Source: an uncultured Rhodospirillales bacterium
Lineage (GTDB): Bacteria > Pseudomonadota > Alphaproteobacteria > Acetobacterales > Acetobacteraceae
Assembly: GCA_903844135.1 (NCBI GenBank)
Contig: CAIMSN010000073.1
Coordinates: forward strand, 1-64,000
DNA: 64,000 nt
Direction: 5' to 3'
How positions within the stretch are numbered: position 1 is the first letter of the stretch; each line of letters begins with the position of its first letter. The notes under the pieces were generated by a model, which was given only the letters and a program-made list of their open reading frames with translations, had not been told where the DNA came from and did not search any database. Positions 17,356 to 27,670 of this stretch are shown here, piece by piece. The position numbers and the translations under genes are program-made.

Positions 17356-18570
17356 ATGATCCTCACCAGACGCGCCGCCCTGCTGGGCCTGGGCGCCGCC
17401 TGGAGCCTCGGCTCCGCCTCCCTCGCCGTCGCCGCACCGATGGAAGGCGCGCCGCGCGACCAGCGGTTCGTGGTGGTGATGCTGCGCGGCGCCCTGGATG
17501 GGCTGTCGGCGGTGGTGCCGTATGGCGACCGCGATCTCGCGGGCTGGCGCGCGCCGCTGCTGCCGGCCGGCGTCGGCCAGCCTGGCGGGATGCTCGATCT
17601 CGGCGGCTTCTTCGGCCTGCATCCGGCGCTGTCAGGGCTGCACGGGCTGTATGAAGCGGGCGAGCTGCTGCCGGTGCATGCGGTGGCCGGCGGCTATCGC
17701 AGCCGCAGCCATTTCGAGGCGCAGGACTACATGGAGAGCGGCACCGATCACCGCCTGACCAGCGGCTGGCTGAACCGGGTGGTGGGGGCGATGCCGCGCG
17801 ATCCGTCGCAGCCGGACGGCGACGGGCTGGCGGTCGGGCTGTCGATGCCGCTGCTGCTGCGTGGACCGGCGCCGGTGGGCGCCTATGCGCCGGCGGCGAC
17901 GCAGGGTCCGTCTCCGGACCTCTATGCCAGGATCGCGGCGCTGAATGCGCAGGACCGGCTGACCGGGCCGGCGATCGACCACGGCCTCGCGGCGCGCGGC
18001 TTTTCGTCGCAGCTTCTCGGCGGTGGCCCCGCCGGAATCGCCGGCGCCGGCGACCGCGGCAAGCCGAACGCGTTCGCGACCCTGGCGCAGTCGGCCGGCC
18101 ACCTGCTCGCCGCCGGCCAGGGTCCGCGCATCGCGGCGCTGGAGATCGGCGGCTGGGACACGCATGCCGCCCAGAAGCAGCGGCTGACTGCGCCGCTGTC
18201 GCAGCTCGATTCCGGGTTGATGGCGCTCAAGGACGGTCTCGGCGGCGCCTGGAAGGACAGCGTTGTGCTGGTGATGACCGAATTCGGCCGCACCGTGCGG
18301 GTGAACGGTACCAACGGTACCGACCATGGCACCGCCACGGTGGCGTTCCTGCTCGGCGGACGGGTGGCCGGCGGCAGGGTCGGCGGCGATTGGCCGGGAC
18401 TGTCGCAGAGCCGGCTGTTCGAGAACCGCGATCTGGCGCCCACCAACGATCTGCGTGGCCTGGCGAAAGGAGTGCTGGCGACGCATCTCGGCCTGGGACC
18501 GAGGGCGCTCGACGCGGTGTTCCCGGACAGCCGTCAGATCAGCCCGGTCAGCGGGCTGATCCGGGCCTGA
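17356..18570 (+). CDS. DUF1501 domain protein, Tat-type signal
   Basis: A 404-aa exported protein. The N-terminus MILTRRAALLGLGAAWSLG resembles a Tat signal, with cleavage probably near residue 26. The body has DUF1501 (sulfatase-like fold) features: VVVMLRGALDGLSAVVPYGD, IGGWDTHAAQ, VMTEFGRTVR and GTDHGTATVAFLLGG. These are likely metal-binding positions shared with the alkaline phosphatase superfamily. Partner of the DUF1800 gene. Confidence 0.88.
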   Translation: MILTRRAALLGLGAAWSLGSASLAVAAPMEGAPRDQRFVVVMLRGALDGLSAVVPYGDRDLAGWRAPLLPAGVGQPGGMLDLGGFFGLHPALSGLHGLYEAGELLPVHAVAGGYRSRSHFEAQDYMESGTDHRLTSGWLNRVVGAMPRDPSQPDGDGLAVGLSMPLLLRGPAPVGAYAPAATQGPSPDLYARIAALNAQDRLTGPAIDHGLAARGFSSQLLGGGPAGIAGAGDRGKPNAFATLAQSAGHLLAAGQGPRIAALEIGGWDTHAAQKQRLTAPLSQLDSGLMALKDGLGGAWKDSVVLVMTEFGRTVRVNGTNGTDHGTATVAFLLGGRVAGGRVGGDWPGLSQSRLFENRDLAPTNDLRGLAKGVLATHLGLGPRALDAVFPDSRQISPVSGLIRA

Positions 18571-18591
18571 GTTCGCGCTGCGGCGTGGAGA

Positions 18592-18927
18592 TCAGCCGCG
18601 GCGGCGGGTGCGGCTATGCGCGACGGCGTGGGTAGCGGGGGACAGCCGGCCGGGGCGATGCCAGGAGACCTCGCGGACGGCGCGGCGGCTGCCGCCCATC
18701 CGGACCCGAGCCGCTGCCGGGAGATAGCTCGACCGGCGGCTCAACGAACGGTAGGCAACGCGGTGCACGATCGGCGCCGGGGTCGCGGTCAGGGCGTCGA
18801 GGGTGAGCTTTCCAGCCTCGTCGTCGGTGACGACATGCTGGGCGTGGGCCGGCGTGGCGGCCATGCCGGCCCCGGCGGCCAGTGAGAAGACGAGCAGGCT
18901 TCTGGCGACGATGGCGCGGAATGTCAC
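18592..18927 (-). CDS. small secreted protein of unknown function
   Basis: A 111-aa protein starting MTFRAIVARSLLVFSLAAGA with a clear Sec signal ending near AHAQ (residue 29). The mature part is short and changes to a very basic Arg/Ser-rich tail. No family recognised. It lies downstream of grxD on the same strand (71-base gap). The basic tail overlaps no other gene but could reflect GC-driven read-through. Confidence 0.5.
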   Translation of the reverse strand: MTFRAIVARSLLVFSLAAGAGMAATPAHAQHVVTDDEAGKLTLDALTATPAPIVHRVAYRSLSRRSSYLPAAARVRMGGSRRAVREVSWHRPGRLSPATHAVAHSRTRRRG

Positions 18928-18998
18928 GGCGGAGGCTCCGGATCAGGCAATCACGAAATCTCGATACGCCATTCCGGCCATTGCGGTAAAGGACGAAG

Positions 18999-19337
18999 CT
19001 ACGAAGCCGCCTGAACCTTGACGCCCTTTTCCGCGAACAGCGTCTCGAGCTCGCCGGAGAGATACATCTCGGTGACGATGTCGCAGCCGCCCACCAGCTC
19101 GCCCTTGACGTAGAGCTGCGGGATAGTCGGCCAGTTCGAGAACGCCTTGATGCCTTCGCGCAGCTCCGCATCCTCCAGCACGTTGGCGGTCTGGAACGGC
19201 ACCTGCATGTGCGACAGGATCTGAACCACCTTCGCCGAGAAGCCGCATTGCGGGAACATCGCGTTGCCCTTCATGAACAGCATGACCGGATTGGCGTCGA
19301 TTTCGCCCTGGATGCGCTGGAAGACCGTGTCGGACAT
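18999..19337 (-). CDS. grxD: monothiol glutaredoxin, Grx4 type
   Basis: A 112-aa CGFS glutaredoxin ([11 protein letters not shown]) with the [17 protein letters not shown] glutathione-binding segment. CGFS glutaredoxins carry and transfer Fe-S clusters and form a complex with BolA proteins. The bolA gene is immediately upstream (23-base gap), matching the physical partnership. End of the purine block transcript. Confidence 0.95.
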   Translation of the reverse strand: MSDTVFQRIQGEIDANPVMLFMKGNAMFPQCGFSAKVVQILSHMQVPFQTANVLEDAELREGIKAFSNWPTIPQLYVKGELVGGCDIVTEMYLSGELETLFAEKGVKVQAAS

Positions 19338-19360
19338 GAAGAAAACTCCCGGTTGATGGA

Positions 19361-19591
19361 TCAGGGGGCGTTGGTCTGGATCGCCAGGGCATGCAGCGCG
19401 CCGCCCATGTGGCCGGCGAGCGCGGCATAGACGAGTTGATGCTGCTGCACCCGGGACCGGCCGCGGAACGCCTCGCTGACCACGGTGCAGGCGTAGTGGT
19501 CGCCGTCGCCGGCCAGATCCTCGATCGTCACCTGCGCGTCCGGCAGGGAGGCGCGGATCAGGCTCTCGATTTCGGATGCAGCCATCGGCAT
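19361..19591 (-). CDS. bolA: BolA family protein
   Basis: A 76-aa BolA/IbaG-type protein. The class II KH-like fold is suggested by [20 protein letters not shown], and the helix [20 protein letters not shown] holds the invariant histidine likely to ligate the shared cluster. Start at ATG 19591; ATG 19585 is an alternative two codons later. Sits between purL and grxD. Confidence 0.92.
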   Translation of the reverse strand: MPMAASEIESLIRASLPDAQVTIEDLAGDGDHYACTVVSEAFRGRSRVQQHQLVYAALAGHMGGALHALAIQTNAP

Positions 19592-19609
19592 GGAGTGAGT
19601 CTCCGCGTT

Positions 19610-21805
19610 CTAACGATCCATCAGCGCCGGGAAGAACGCCCGGTGCGCGGTTCGCAGCCTAGCCAGCGATATTGTGGCGCCGCTGGGCAAAGTCAAACCG
19701 TCGCCGCCGGTGCGGCCGAGCGGCCGGGCCTCTATGCCGGCGCGGCGTGCGCGCTCGATGAGCCCGGCCGCGTCGTCGACGCACAGCAGGTAGCGGCCCT
19801 GGTCCTCGCCGAACCAGTAGGCGTGCGGGCTGATTCCGGAGGCGGGCACGTCGAGCTTGATGCCGACCTCTCCCGCCATCGCCATCTCGGCGATGCCGAC
19901 CAGCAGACCGCCATCGGAGAGATCGTGGCAGGCGGAGACGGCGCCGGACAGGATCCGCTCCCGGACGAAATCGCCGGTGCGGCGCTCTGCGGCCAGGTCG
20001 AGCGAGGGCGGCGCGCCGTCCTCGCGTCCGTGGATCTCGCGCAGCCACAGCGACTGGCCGAGCGCGCCGGCGGTGGCGCCGAGCAGCACCAGCTCCTGGC
20101 CATCCTTCAGGCCGATGCCGATGGCGCTGCCGGCATCCTCCAGCACGCCCAGGCCGCCGATCGCCGGCGTCGGCAGAATCGAGACGGTGCTGCCGTCCGG
20201 CTGCCTGGTCTCGTTGTAGAGCGAGACGTTGCCGCTCACGACCGGGAAATCCAGCGCCCGGCAGGCCTCGCCCATGCCGGCGATGGCGTCGGCGAACTGG
20301 CCCATCACCTCGGGCTTCTCGGGATTGCCGAAATTCAGGTTGTCGGTGACGGCGAGCGGACGGGCGCCGACCGCGGTCAGGTTGCGCCAGGCCTCCGCCA
20401 CCGCCTGCGCGCCGCCGAGCCTGGCGTCGGCGGCGACGTAGCGCGGCGTGCAGTCGGTGGTCAGCGCCAGGCCCAGGGTGGTGTCCTCGATCCTGACCAC
20501 GGCGGCGTCCGCGGCGCCGGGGCGGCGCACGGTCTGGCCGCCGACGGTGCTGTCGTACTGGTCCCAGACCCAGGCGCGCGACGCGATGTCCGGGCAGCCG
20601 ATCAGGGTGACCAGAGCGTCCTCGATGCCGACCGGATCGTGCATCGCGCCGAGCGGCGCCGGAGCCGGGCTGGGCGCGGTCGGCCGACGATAGAGCGGCG
20701 CCTCGTCGGCCAGCGGGGCGAGCGGGATGTCGGCCTCGACGCGGCCCTGATGGCGCACGACGATGTGGCCGGTGTCGGTCAGATGGCCGATGACCGCGAA
20801 ATCGAGCTCCCACTTGTCGAAGATGGCGCGCGCCATGTCGGCGCGGTCCGGCCGGATCACGATCAGCATGCGCTCCTGGCTCTCGGAGAGCATCATCTCG
20901 TAGGCGGTCATGCCGGTCTCGCGCTGCGGCACCGCGTCCAGGTCGAGATCGATGCCGACGCCGCCCTTGCCGGCCATCTCGACCGACGACGAGGTCAGGC
21001 CGGCGGCGCCCATGTCCTGGATCGCCACGATCGCGTCGGTCGCCATCAGCTCCAGGCAGGCCTCGATCAGCAGCTTCTCGACGAACGGATCGCCGACCTG
21101 CACCGTCGGGCGCTTGGCCTGCGCGTCCTCGTCGAACTCGGCGGAGGCCATGGTGGCGCCATGGATGCCGTCGCGGCCGGTCCTGGAGCCGACATACACC
21201 ACCGGATTGCCGATGCCGGCAGCGGCGGAGAGGAAGATGCGGTCCTGCCGGGCGACGCCGACGGTCATCGCGTTGACCAGCGGGTTGCCGTCGTACGACG
21301 GGTGGAAGTTGATCTCGCCGCCGACCGTCGGCACGCCGACGCAGTTGCCGTAGCCGCCGACGCCGCGCACCACGCCATCGACGATGCGGCGCGTATTGGG
21401 ATTCTCCGGCGACCCGAAGCGCAGCGCGTTCAGATTGGCGACCGGGCGCGCACCCATGGTGAAGACGTCGCGCAGGATTCCGCCGACGCCGGTGGCCGCG
21501 CCCTGATACGGCTCGATGAAGCTCGGGTGGTTGTGGCTCTCCATCTTGAAGATGGCCGCCAGCCCCTGGCCGATATCGACCACGCCGGCGTTCTCGCCGG
21601 GCCCGTGGATCACCCAGGGCGCGGTGGTCGGCAACGTCTTCAGCCAGACGCGGCTCGATTTGTACGAGCAGTGCTCGGACCACATCACCGAGAAGATGCC
21701 GAGCTCGGTCAGGCTCGGCGTGCGGCCCATGATGCCGAGCAGCTTGGCGTATTCGTCGGCGGTGAGGCCGAATTCGCGGGCCAGGCCCTGATCGACCGTC
21801 TTCAC
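19610..21805 (-). CDS. purL: phosphoribosylformylglycinamidine synthase subunit PurL
   Basis: A 731-aa small-type PurL, the ATP-dependent synthetase part of FGAM synthase in purine synthesis. It works with PurQ and PurS. Motifs: [51 protein letters not shown], and the C-terminal [14 protein letters not shown]. The GTG start at 21805 overlaps the purQ stop (GTGA). Confidence 0.96.
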   Translation of the reverse strand: MKTVDQGLAREFGLTADEYAKLLGIMGRTPSLTELGIFSVMWSEHCSYKSSRVWLKTLPTTAPWVIHGPGENAGVVDIGQGLAAIFKMESHNHPSFIEPYQGAATGVGGILRDVFTMGARPVANLNALRFGSPENPNTRRIVDGVVRGVGGYGNCVGVPTVGGEINFHPSYDGNPLVNAMTVGVARQDRIFLSAAAGIGNPVVYVGSRTGRDGIHGATMASAEFDEDAQAKRPTVQVGDPFVEKLLIEACLELMATDAIVAIQDMGAAGLTSSSVEMAGKGGVGIDLDLDAVPQRETGMTAYEMMLSESQERMLIVIRPDRADMARAIFDKWELDFAVIGHLTDTGHIVVRHQGRVEADIPLAPLADEAPLYRRPTAPSPAPAPLGAMHDPVGIEDALVTLIGCPDIASRAWVWDQYDSTVGGQTVRRPGAADAAVVRIEDTTLGLALTTDCTPRYVAADARLGGAQAVAEAWRNLTAVGARPLAVTDNLNFGNPEKPEVMGQFADAIAGMGEACRALDFPVVSGNVSLYNETRQPDGSTVSILPTPAIGGLGVLEDAGSAIGIGLKDGQELVLLGATAGALGQSLWLREIHGREDGAPPSLDLAAERRTGDFVRERILSGAVSACHDLSDGGLLVGIAEMAMAGEVGIKLDVPASGISPHAYWFGEDQGRYLLCVDDAAGLIERARRAGIEARPLGRTGGDGLTLPSGATISLARLRTAHRAFFPALMDR

Positions 21806-22470
21806 TGGACGAACGCCTCCACCAGCCCGTCGAACAAGGGCTTGCCATCGATGCCGCCCATCAGCGGGTCGACCAGATCCTCCGGATGCGGCATCAGGCC
21901 GCAGATGCGCAGGTCGTCGCTGAACACGCCGGCGATCGCCCGGGCGCTGCCGTTCGGATTGCCGTCGGCGTAGCGGAACGCCACCCTGCCCTCGCCCTCG
22001 AGCCGGTCGAGCGTGTCGGGATCGGCGGCGTAGTTGCCGTCGCCATGCGCCATCGGCGCGCGGAACTGATCGCCCTGGCTCCAGCCACGGGTGAAGACGG
22101 TGTCGGCGCGCTCCACCCGGAGGCGGCAATCGTGCGACAGGAACCGCATGCCGGCGTTGCGCAGCAGCGCGCCGGGCAGCATCTGCGCCTCGGTCAGGAT
22201 CTGGAAGCCGTTGCAGACGCCGAGCACGTAGCCGCCCCTGGCGGCGAAATCGCGCACCGCCCGCATGATCGGCGCATGCGCCGCCATCGCGCCGGAGCGC
22301 AGATAGTCGCCATGGCTGAAGCCGCCCGGCAGCACCACCAGGTCGAGGTCCGGAAGCGCGGTCTCGCGATGCCAGAGCATGGCGGGGGCGCGTCCGGAGG
22401 CGCCCTTCAGCGCGATCGCCATGTCGCGCTCCCGGTTGGTGCCCGGGAAGACGACGATCCCGGCCTTCAC
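21802..22470 (-). CDS. purQ: phosphoribosylformylglycinamidine synthase subunit PurQ
   Basis: A 222-aa class I glutamine amidotransferase that feeds ammonia to PurL. It has [13 protein letters not shown] at the start, the oxyanion strand [14 protein letters not shown], the nucleophile loop [11 protein letters not shown] with its cysteine, and the His/Glu of LMPHPED. The GTG start at 22470 overlaps the stop of the Rap1a-like gene. Confidence 0.95.
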   Translation of the reverse strand: MKAGIVVFPGTNRERDMAIALKGASGRAPAMLWHRETALPDLDLVVLPGGFSHGDYLRSGAMAAHAPIMRAVRDFAARGGYVLGVCNGFQILTEAQMLPGALLRNAGMRFLSHDCRLRVERADTVFTRGWSQGDQFRAPMAHGDGNYAADPDTLDRLEGEGRVAFRYADGNPNGSARAIAGVFSDDLRICGLMPHPEDLVDPLMGGIDGKPLFDGLVEAFVQ

Positions 22471-22874
22471 GGCTTGGACGCGCCGGCGCCGTCCGGCTTG
22501 CAGGGGAAGGCGTCGTTCAGCGCGTCGTAGACCACCGGACCGACATCGCCGGACAGTCGGTCGCTGTGCTTGGACATCCAAGCCACCACCATGCCGCGCA
22601 ACTGGTTGCCGCTGGCCTGCGGGATGCAGACCTTGCGGGCCACGTTCGGCCCGGCGACGCTCTCGACCAGGGTGATGCCGTCGCTGATGCCGCTCACATA
22701 GGCATCGCAGACCTTGGCGGTCTGCGGCGACTGGCACAGCCGCAGCAGGGTGCCGGCCGGAAGGTGGGTCAGGCGCCCGACCGGCTTGTCCTCAGCGGAA
22801 GCGGGGGCAAACGCGGAGGTAAGAGCGGGCGCCGCGAGCGACGCCGCGACGGCGAGAACCAGGAATTTCTTCAT
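22467..22874 (-). CDS. secreted Rap1a/Tai-type immunity-domain protein
   Basis: A 135-aa protein with a Sec signal ([20 protein letters not shown], cleavage near residue 27). The mature domain has the cysteine spacing and G-x-L-L-x-x-C, [18 protein letters not shown] and DALNDAFPC elements of the Rap1a/Tai immunity family. Classical members neutralise periplasmic T6SS amidase effectors, but many orphan homologues exist. No effector or T6SS gene is in the window. It is coupled on both sides (ATGA with purS, GTGA with purQ), so it is cotranslated with cytosolic purine enzymes. Confidence 0.7.
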   Translation of the reverse strand: MKKFLVLAVAASLAAPALTSAFAPASAEDKPVGRLTHLPAGTLLRLCQSPQTAKVCDAYVSGISDGITLVESVAGPNVARKVCIPQASGNQLRGMVVAWMSKHSDRLSGDVGPVVYDALNDAFPCKPDGAGASKP

Positions 22875-23113
22875 GCCAGCACCTCTGTCGTGAAGCTTTC
22901 GATGACCAGGTTGGCCAGGAGTTGACGGCCCATCTCGTCGGCCTGCGCCTTGGCTTTCGCGGCGTCGGTTTCGTCCAGTTCGAGCTCGATCACCCGGCCG
23001 GCGCGGACCTCGCCGACATTGGCGAAACCCAGCGTATGCAGCGCGTGGCCGATCGCCTTGCCCGGCGGATCGAGCACGCCATCCTTGAGCATGACCGAGA
23101 CCCGAACCCTCAT
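22871..23113 (-). CDS. purS: phosphoribosylformylglycinamidine synthase subunit PurS
   Basis: An 80-aa PurS, the small bridging subunit of the PurLQS complex. It has [20 protein letters not shown] and [20 protein letters not shown]. The ATG at 23113 overlaps the purC stop, and its own stop overlaps the start of the Rap1a-like gene. Longer in-frame extensions are antisense-like and ignored. Confidence 0.94.
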   Translation of the reverse strand: MRVRVSVMLKDGVLDPPGKAIGHALHTLGFANVGEVRAGRVIELELDETDAAKAKAQADEMGRQLLANLVIESFTTEVLA

Positions 23114-23874
23114 TGCATGACCTCCGGGCCCTTCATATCGCTGTTGCCGGCCTCGGGGAGGATCCCCAGGCGGCGGGCGACTTCCTGGTAGGCTTCCTCG
23201 ACGCGGCCCATGTCGCGCCGGAAGCGGTCCTTGTCCATCTTCTCCGAGGTCTTGGCGTCCCACAGCCGGCAATTGTCCGGGCTGATCTCGTCGGCCAGCA
23301 CCAGGCGCATGTCCTCGTTCTCCCACAGCCGGCCGAACTCCAGCTTGAAGTCGACCAGGGTGATGCCGACGCCGAGGAACAGGCCGGTCAGGAAATCGTT
23401 GATGCGCAGCGCCAGCGCCACGATGTCGTCCATGTCGGCGGTGGAGGCCCAGCCGAACGCGGTGATGTGCTCCTCGGCCACCATCGGATCGTTCAGGCTG
23501 TCGTTCTTATAGTAGTATTCGAGGATTGAGCGCGGCAGGCGGGTGCCTTCCGGGATGCCGAGCCGCTTGCTCAGGCTGCCGGCGGCGACGTTGCGCACCA
23601 CCACCTCGAGCGGGATGATCTCCACCTCGCGGATCAGTTGTTCGCGCATGTTCAGCCGCCGCACGAAATGCGTCGGCACGCCGATATCGTGCAGGCGCAG
23701 CATCAGGTGCTCGCTGATGCGGTTGTTCAGCACGCCCTTGCCGGTGATGACGCCCTTCTTGGCGCCGTTGCCGGCGGTGGCGTCGTCCTTGAAATACTGC
23801 ACCAGGGTTCCGGGCTCCGGCCCCTCGAACAGGATCTTGGCTTTACCTTCGTAGAGCTGTCGGCGGCGGGCCAT
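23110..23874 (-). CDS. purC: phosphoribosylaminoimidazole-succinocarboxamide synthase
   Basis: A 254-aa SAICAR synthase joining CAIR with aspartate. Motifs: [53 protein letters not shown] and [14 protein letters not shown]. Length is normal. First gene of the purC-purS-Rap1a-purQ-purL run; about 70 bases separate it from the NRDE gene. Confidence 0.96.
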   Translation of the reverse strand: MARRRQLYEGKAKILFEGPEPGTLVQYFKDDATAGNGAKKGVITGKGVLNNRISEHLMLRLHDIGVPTHFVRRLNMREQLIREVEIIPLEVVVRNVAAGSLSKRLGIPEGTRLPRSILEYYYKNDSLNDPMVAEEHITAFGWASTADMDDIVALALRINDFLTGLFLGVGITLVDFKLEFGRLWENEDMRLVLADEISPDNCRLWDAKTSEKMDKDRFRRDMGRVEEAYQEVARRLGILPEAGNSDMKGPEVMQ

Positions 23875-23944
23875 GGCGGTCCTTCTTTGCGCTGAAGACG
23901 CCGAAATCGTGGCGCGGGGCGCGGTATAGCAGCCGCCGGACCGG

Positions 23945-24721
23945 TTAGATACCTGCGCCGCCTACCCCCTCGGTCCCGGCCGGCGCTCCCAGAGGCGCAA
24001 ACGACACCGGGTCGAACGCGGTGCGGTCCGGCGGGCCGGCGGCGAACATCCAGTTCGCGGGCTGGTCGCGCCCGGCGGGCAGGCCGACCAGCGAGGCGTT
24101 GGTGGTGCCGAAGCCGGAACGCGGCGGGATGTTGAGCTCGCTGCCGGCCGGCAGGGAGCGGTCCGACAGCAGCACGCTCCAGGCGTTCCAGTCCGGCGGC
24201 GCCGGCATCGCGGCGGCCTGGAATCGCGGCAAATGCCGGGCGATGCGCGGAATCGTCATGTCGTCCGGCGCGCCGGTGGCGATCATGTGCAGGCCGGGCT
24301 CGAGCTGGACGATCTCGGCATGGCCGTAGCCCAGGCCGCACAGGAAGAACGCCTGGTCGCGATCGCCGATGATCATGTTGTAGGAGCGATACTGCCCGGC
24401 ATCGATCTCGGCGATGGCGCGGGCGCCGTCCTCCGCGGTCGCGGCATCGGTGGCGATGAACGGCAGCACCCCGCGCGACAGCTTGCCCGGCGCCGGGCCA
24501 AGGCTGCCGACCCGGTTGAGCACCGCCGCCACCACACCGTGATCGCTGACCGCGAGCCAGGTGCCGCCGCCGGGGACGTCGCGCGGGCCGACCACGTGCG
24601 GACGGTCCGGCCAGTGCCGGCCTGGCGCCTCCCAGGGCCGGTCCAGACGCTCGTCGCGATTGGCTGCGACCAGGAGCGGCCAGGCTTCCCCGGGAGCGAT
24701 GGAGACGATGACGGTGCACAC
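23945..24721 (-). CDS. NRDE (TANGO2-like) family protein
   Basis: A 258-aa protein with the family name motif [13 protein letters not shown], an N-terminal MCTVIV where Cys2 is the putative nucleophile, then [19 protein letters not shown] and a downstream NDN-type region. GTG start at 24721. TANGO2 homologues are linked to haem or metabolite handling in eukaryotes; the bacterial role is not settled. It sits between purB and purC on the same strand. Confidence 0.85.
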   Translation of the reverse strand: MCTVIVSIAPGEAWPLLVAANRDERLDRPWEAPGRHWPDRPHVVGPRDVPGGGTWLAVSDHGVVAAVLNRVGSLGPAPGKLSRGVLPFIATDAATAEDGARAIAEIDAGQYRSYNMIIGDRDQAFFLCGLGYGHAEIVQLEPGLHMIATGAPDDMTIPRIARHLPRFQAAAMPAPPDWNAWSVLLSDRSLPAGSELNIPPRSGFGTTNASLVGLPAGRDQPANWMFAAGPPDRTAFDPVSFAPLGAPAGTEGVGGAGI

Positions 24722-24841
24722 GATCAGCGGAATCCGTTTTTCCGTCGCCCCGGGCTGGGCCGGTGGCGGTTATGCCGCAATGCGACATGATGGTGGAACA
24801 GTGTCAATGGCGGGGCGTCCGGCAGGCGACGATCACGCCGC

Positions 24842-26197
24842 TCAGGCCGGCCGGGCCGGGCCGGGCTCGCCGAACACGCGCCGGAAGCTGATGTCGAGCG
24901 CGGCCAGGTGGCGAGAGGCGTCGGTCGCCCGGTCGAGCGCCGACGGCGAAACCCTGCCGGCGACCTCAGGATCGGCGTCCAGATTCTCGCGGAAACCCCT
25001 GCCGTCCGGAGCGCCCAGCCTGGTCCAGGTGGCCATCGCGTTGCGCTGCACGATCCGGTAGGCGTCCTCGCGCGAGATGCCGGCGCGGGCCAGTTCGAGC
25101 AGCACCTCGCCGGAATGCACCACCCCGCCCAGGCTCTCCAGGTTGGCCAGCATCTGTTCCGGATAGACCACCAGCTTCTCGATCATGCCGGCGAGCCGCG
25201 ACAGGGCGAAATCCAGGCCGATGGTGGCGTCGGGTCCGATATTGCGCTCGACCGAGGAGTGGCTGATGTCGCGCTCGTGCCACAGCGCCACGTTCTCCAG
25301 CGCCGGGATGGCGTGGCTGCGCACCAGCCGGGCGAGACCGGTCAGGTTCTCCGACAGCACCGGGTTGCGCTTGTGCGGCATCGCCGAGCTGCCCTTCTGG
25401 CCGGGATGGAAGAACTCCTCCGCTTCGCGCACCTCCGAGCGCTGCAGATGGCGGACCTCGATCGCCAGCCGCTCGATGCCGGACGCGATCACCGCCAGGG
25501 TGCAGAAGAACGCCGCATGGCGGTCGCGCGGGATCACCTGGGTGGAGACCGGTTCCGGCGCCAGGCCGAGCTTCCCGGCGACGAACTCCTCCACCCGAGG
25601 ATCGACATGGGCGAAGGTGCCGACGGCACCGGAGATGGCGCAGGTGGCGATCTCGGCACGGGCCTGGACCAGGCGGGCGCGGTTGCGGTCGAATTCGGCG
25701 TAGTGGCCGGCGAGCTTGAGGCCGAAGCTGGTGGGCTCGGCATGGATGGCGTGGCTGCGGCCGATGGTGAGGGTGAATTTGTGCTCGAAGGCGCGGCGTC
25801 TGAGCGCGGCCAGCACGGCGTCGAGATCCTGCAGCAGCAGGTCCGCGGCCTGAGCGAGCTGGACGGCCAGGCAGGTGTCGAGCACGTCCGACGAGGTCAT
25901 GCCGAGATGCACGAAGCGGCTGTCGGGGCCGATCTTCTCCGCCAGCCAGGTCAGGAAGGCGATCACGTCGTGACGGGTGACCGCCTCGATCTCGTCGATT
26001 CTGGCGAGATCGGCGTCCGAGAAGGCGGCCATCGCCGCGTCGCCCAGGGTGCGGATGGTGGCGGCCGATTCGGCGGGGACGTCGCCGAAGCTGGCCATCG
26101 CCTCCACCGCCAGCGCCTCGATCTCGAACCAGATGCGGTAGCGGTTGGCCGGCGACCAGATCGCTTCCATGGCCGGACGTGTGTAGCGTGGAACCAT
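24842..26197 (-). CDS. purB: adenylosuccinate lyase
   Basis: A 451-aa fumarase-superfamily lyase acting twice in purine synthesis. Visible: [20 protein letters not shown] at the start, [27 protein letters not shown] (catalytic His), and the signature loop [11 protein letters not shown] with its serine. The ATG at 26197 is chosen because GGGGAGG lies upstream and the family starts with M(I/V)xRYTRPEM. Confidence 0.95.
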   Translation of the reverse strand: MVPRYTRPAMEAIWSPANRYRIWFEIEALAVEAMASFGDVPAESAATIRTLGDAAMAAFSDADLARIDEIEAVTRHDVIAFLTWLAEKIGPDSRFVHLGMTSSDVLDTCLAVQLAQAADLLLQDLDAVLAALRRRAFEHKFTLTIGRSHAIHAEPTSFGLKLAGHYAEFDRNRARLVQARAEIATCAISGAVGTFAHVDPRVEEFVAGKLGLAPEPVSTQVIPRDRHAAFFCTLAVIASGIERLAIEVRHLQRSEVREAEEFFHPGQKGSSAMPHKRNPVLSENLTGLARLVRSHAIPALENVALWHERDISHSSVERNIGPDATIGLDFALSRLAGMIEKLVVYPEQMLANLESLGGVVHSGEVLLELARAGISREDAYRIVQRNAMATWTRLGAPDGRGFRENLDADPEVAGRVSPSALDRATDASRHLAALDISFRRVFGEPGPARPA

Positions 26198-26279
26198 CGG
26201 AACCTCCCCTGGCTTTGACGAGCCTGCCGCGCCGACGCTGCGCACGGCGTCGGCGCGCATAGCACGGATGAAGCGGTCG

Positions 26280-26354
26280 TGCAGGGATGCGCGCAGAGAT
26301 GGGCTGCAGGGATGCGCGCAGAGATGACCTGCAGGGTTGCGCGCAGGGATGACG
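26280..26354. repeat. three tandem 25-bp repeats
   Basis: Three consecutive 25-bp units begin at 26280, 26305 and 26330, each starting TGCAGGG(A/T)TGCGCGCAG. Units 1 and 2 differ only near the end, and unit 3 has two internal changes. They fill the divergent spacer between purB and the TerC-type gene, just before its start at 26383, so copy number could alter promoter or leader spacing. Confidence 0.8.
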
Positions 26355-26382
26355 CGAAGAGGTCGGGAAACGAGGAGCCTTC

Positions 26383-27003
26383 ATGCCGAGCCTGCATCAC
26401 CTGCTGCCGCAACTGCTCGACCTGCTGCAGGTGCTGCTGATCGACCTGACCCTCGCCGGCGACAATGCGGTGGTGGTCGGGCTCGCCGTGATGGGCCTGC
26501 CGGCACGCGAGAAGCGCCTGGCGATCCTGTTTGGCATCGTCGCCGCGACGGTGATCAGGATCGGTCTCGCCACGGTGGCGCTGCAACTGCTGGCGATCAT
26601 CGGGCTGATGCTGGCCGGCGGGCTGCTGCTGCTGTGGGTGTGCTGGCGGATGTATCGCGAGCTGCGGCACCAGAACCGGCTCGCCGCCGATCCGTCGCTG
26701 GCGCCGGACCATGCCGGGCCGCACATGCTGCGCCGGGCGATCGTGCGCATCGTTCTGGCCGACCTGTCGATGAGCCTGGACAACGTGCTGGCGGTGGCCG
26801 GCGCCGCCGGGCAGCATCTCTGGGTGCTGATCACCGGGCTCGCCGTCTCGGTGGTGCTGATGGGCGCGGCGGCGTCGCTGGTGGCGCGGCTGCTGGAGCG
26901 CTATCGCTGGATCGCCTGGGCCGGGCTGGCGATCGTCACGGTGGTGGCGGGAGAGCTGATCGTCAAAGGCAGCCACCAGGTGGCGCTGCATCTCGCGCGG
27001 TGA
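26383..27003 (+). CDS. TerC/YjbE-type integral membrane protein
   Basis: A 206-aa protein with about six to seven membrane helices and two inverted family motifs: DLTLAGDNAVVVGLAV near residue 22 and DLSMSLDNVLAVAGAAG near residue 127. The acidic residues in these helices are the conserved TerC metal-binding candidates. Family members are implicated in manganese export or metal loading of exported proteins. GAGGAG lies before the start. No yybP-ykoY-type riboswitch could be recognised in the short leader. Confidence 0.85.
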   Translation: MPSLHHLLPQLLDLLQVLLIDLTLAGDNAVVVGLAVMGLPAREKRLAILFGIVAATVIRIGLATVALQLLAIIGLMLAGGLLLLWVCWRMYRELRHQNRLAADPSLAPDHAGPHMLRRAIVRIVLADLSMSLDNVLAVAGAAGQHLWVLITGLAVSVVLMGAAASLVARLLERYRWIAWAGLAIVTVVAGELIVKGSHQVALHLAR

Positions 27004-27006
27004 GCG

Positions 27007-27642
27007 CTAGCGGTAGCCGTGGTTGAAGTCGTGCGGCTCCACCGGGCAGGCGGTCACCGGCCTGGGATGCAGGCTGGACAGGTTGGACATCCAGCACTGG
27101 TCGAACACCGAGCAGTAGCAGGCGCGGTAGGTGATGTCCGTGGACGCGGCCAGGAAGCGCTCGGAGAGCACGTGGCTGTCGGGCGAGCCCGGGATGCTCA
27201 TCACCGGCCTGATCTGTCCCGGCCGCAGCACCTCGCCGACCGCATCGTTGATGGACAGGCCGTCCGGGAGGGCGGCGTGACGTTCCGCCGGCGGCTTCGG
27301 CAGGTCGCAGCACAGCTCCAGCAGCACGAACAGGTTGTCGACCGGTTGGCCCTTGTAGAGGACGGCCAGGCTCTCGAGCTTGGCCGGACCGATCCCGGCA
27401 TTGACCAGGGTGATCAGGGTCGGCGAGCGGGTCGAGAAATCGGCCTCGATCTGCAGGAACGGCCAGGAAGCGGCCTGCACGAGCTGCCGCTCGGTCCGCC
27501 CGTGCTCGATCGCCACGGTGAGCGAGACGCCGGAGATGAACACGGCGGTCAGGGCCAGGATCAGGTCGAACCAGCGATGGCCGGAATGGCGCGGATGGGC
27601 GCTCACCTCATCCACGCCGGTATGGGTTGGCGGCTCGAACAT
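27007..27642 (-). CDS. membrane-anchored protein of unknown function
   Basis: A 211-aa protein: 20 cytoplasmic residues, one hydrophobic segment (FDLILALTAVFISGVSLTVA, about 27-46), then a soluble domain with several cysteines (for example LLELCCDL and YRACYCSVFDQCW). The latter resembles the exported part of uncharacterised Proteobacterial membrane proteins. No domain named with confidence. The ATG at 27642 is used; a longer frame overlaps ggt. Downstream of ggt by 28 bases, probably cotranscribed. Confidence 0.65.
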   Translation of the reverse strand: MFEPPTHTGVDEVSAHPRHSGHRWFDLILALTAVFISGVSLTVAIEHGRTERQLVQAASWPFLQIEADFSTRSPTLITLVNAGIGPAKLESLAVLYKGQPVDNLFVLLELCCDLPKPPAERHAALPDGLSINDAVGEVLRPGQIRPVMSIPGSPDSHVLSERFLAASTDITYRACYCSVFDQCWMSNLSSLHPRPVTACPVEPHDFNHGYR

Positions 27643-27670
27643 GGTCCGTCGTCGGCCGCGCCCGAAATCG

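Noticed and set aside
26280-26354. Short regularly spaced repeats as a CRISPR array
   Set aside because: The units are directly adjacent with no spacers, and no cas genes are in the window.
26198-26382. A manganese (yybP-ykoY) riboswitch before the TerC-type gene
   Set aside because: No conserved loop sequences of that riboswitch were seen; the spacer is mostly the 25-bp tandem repeats.
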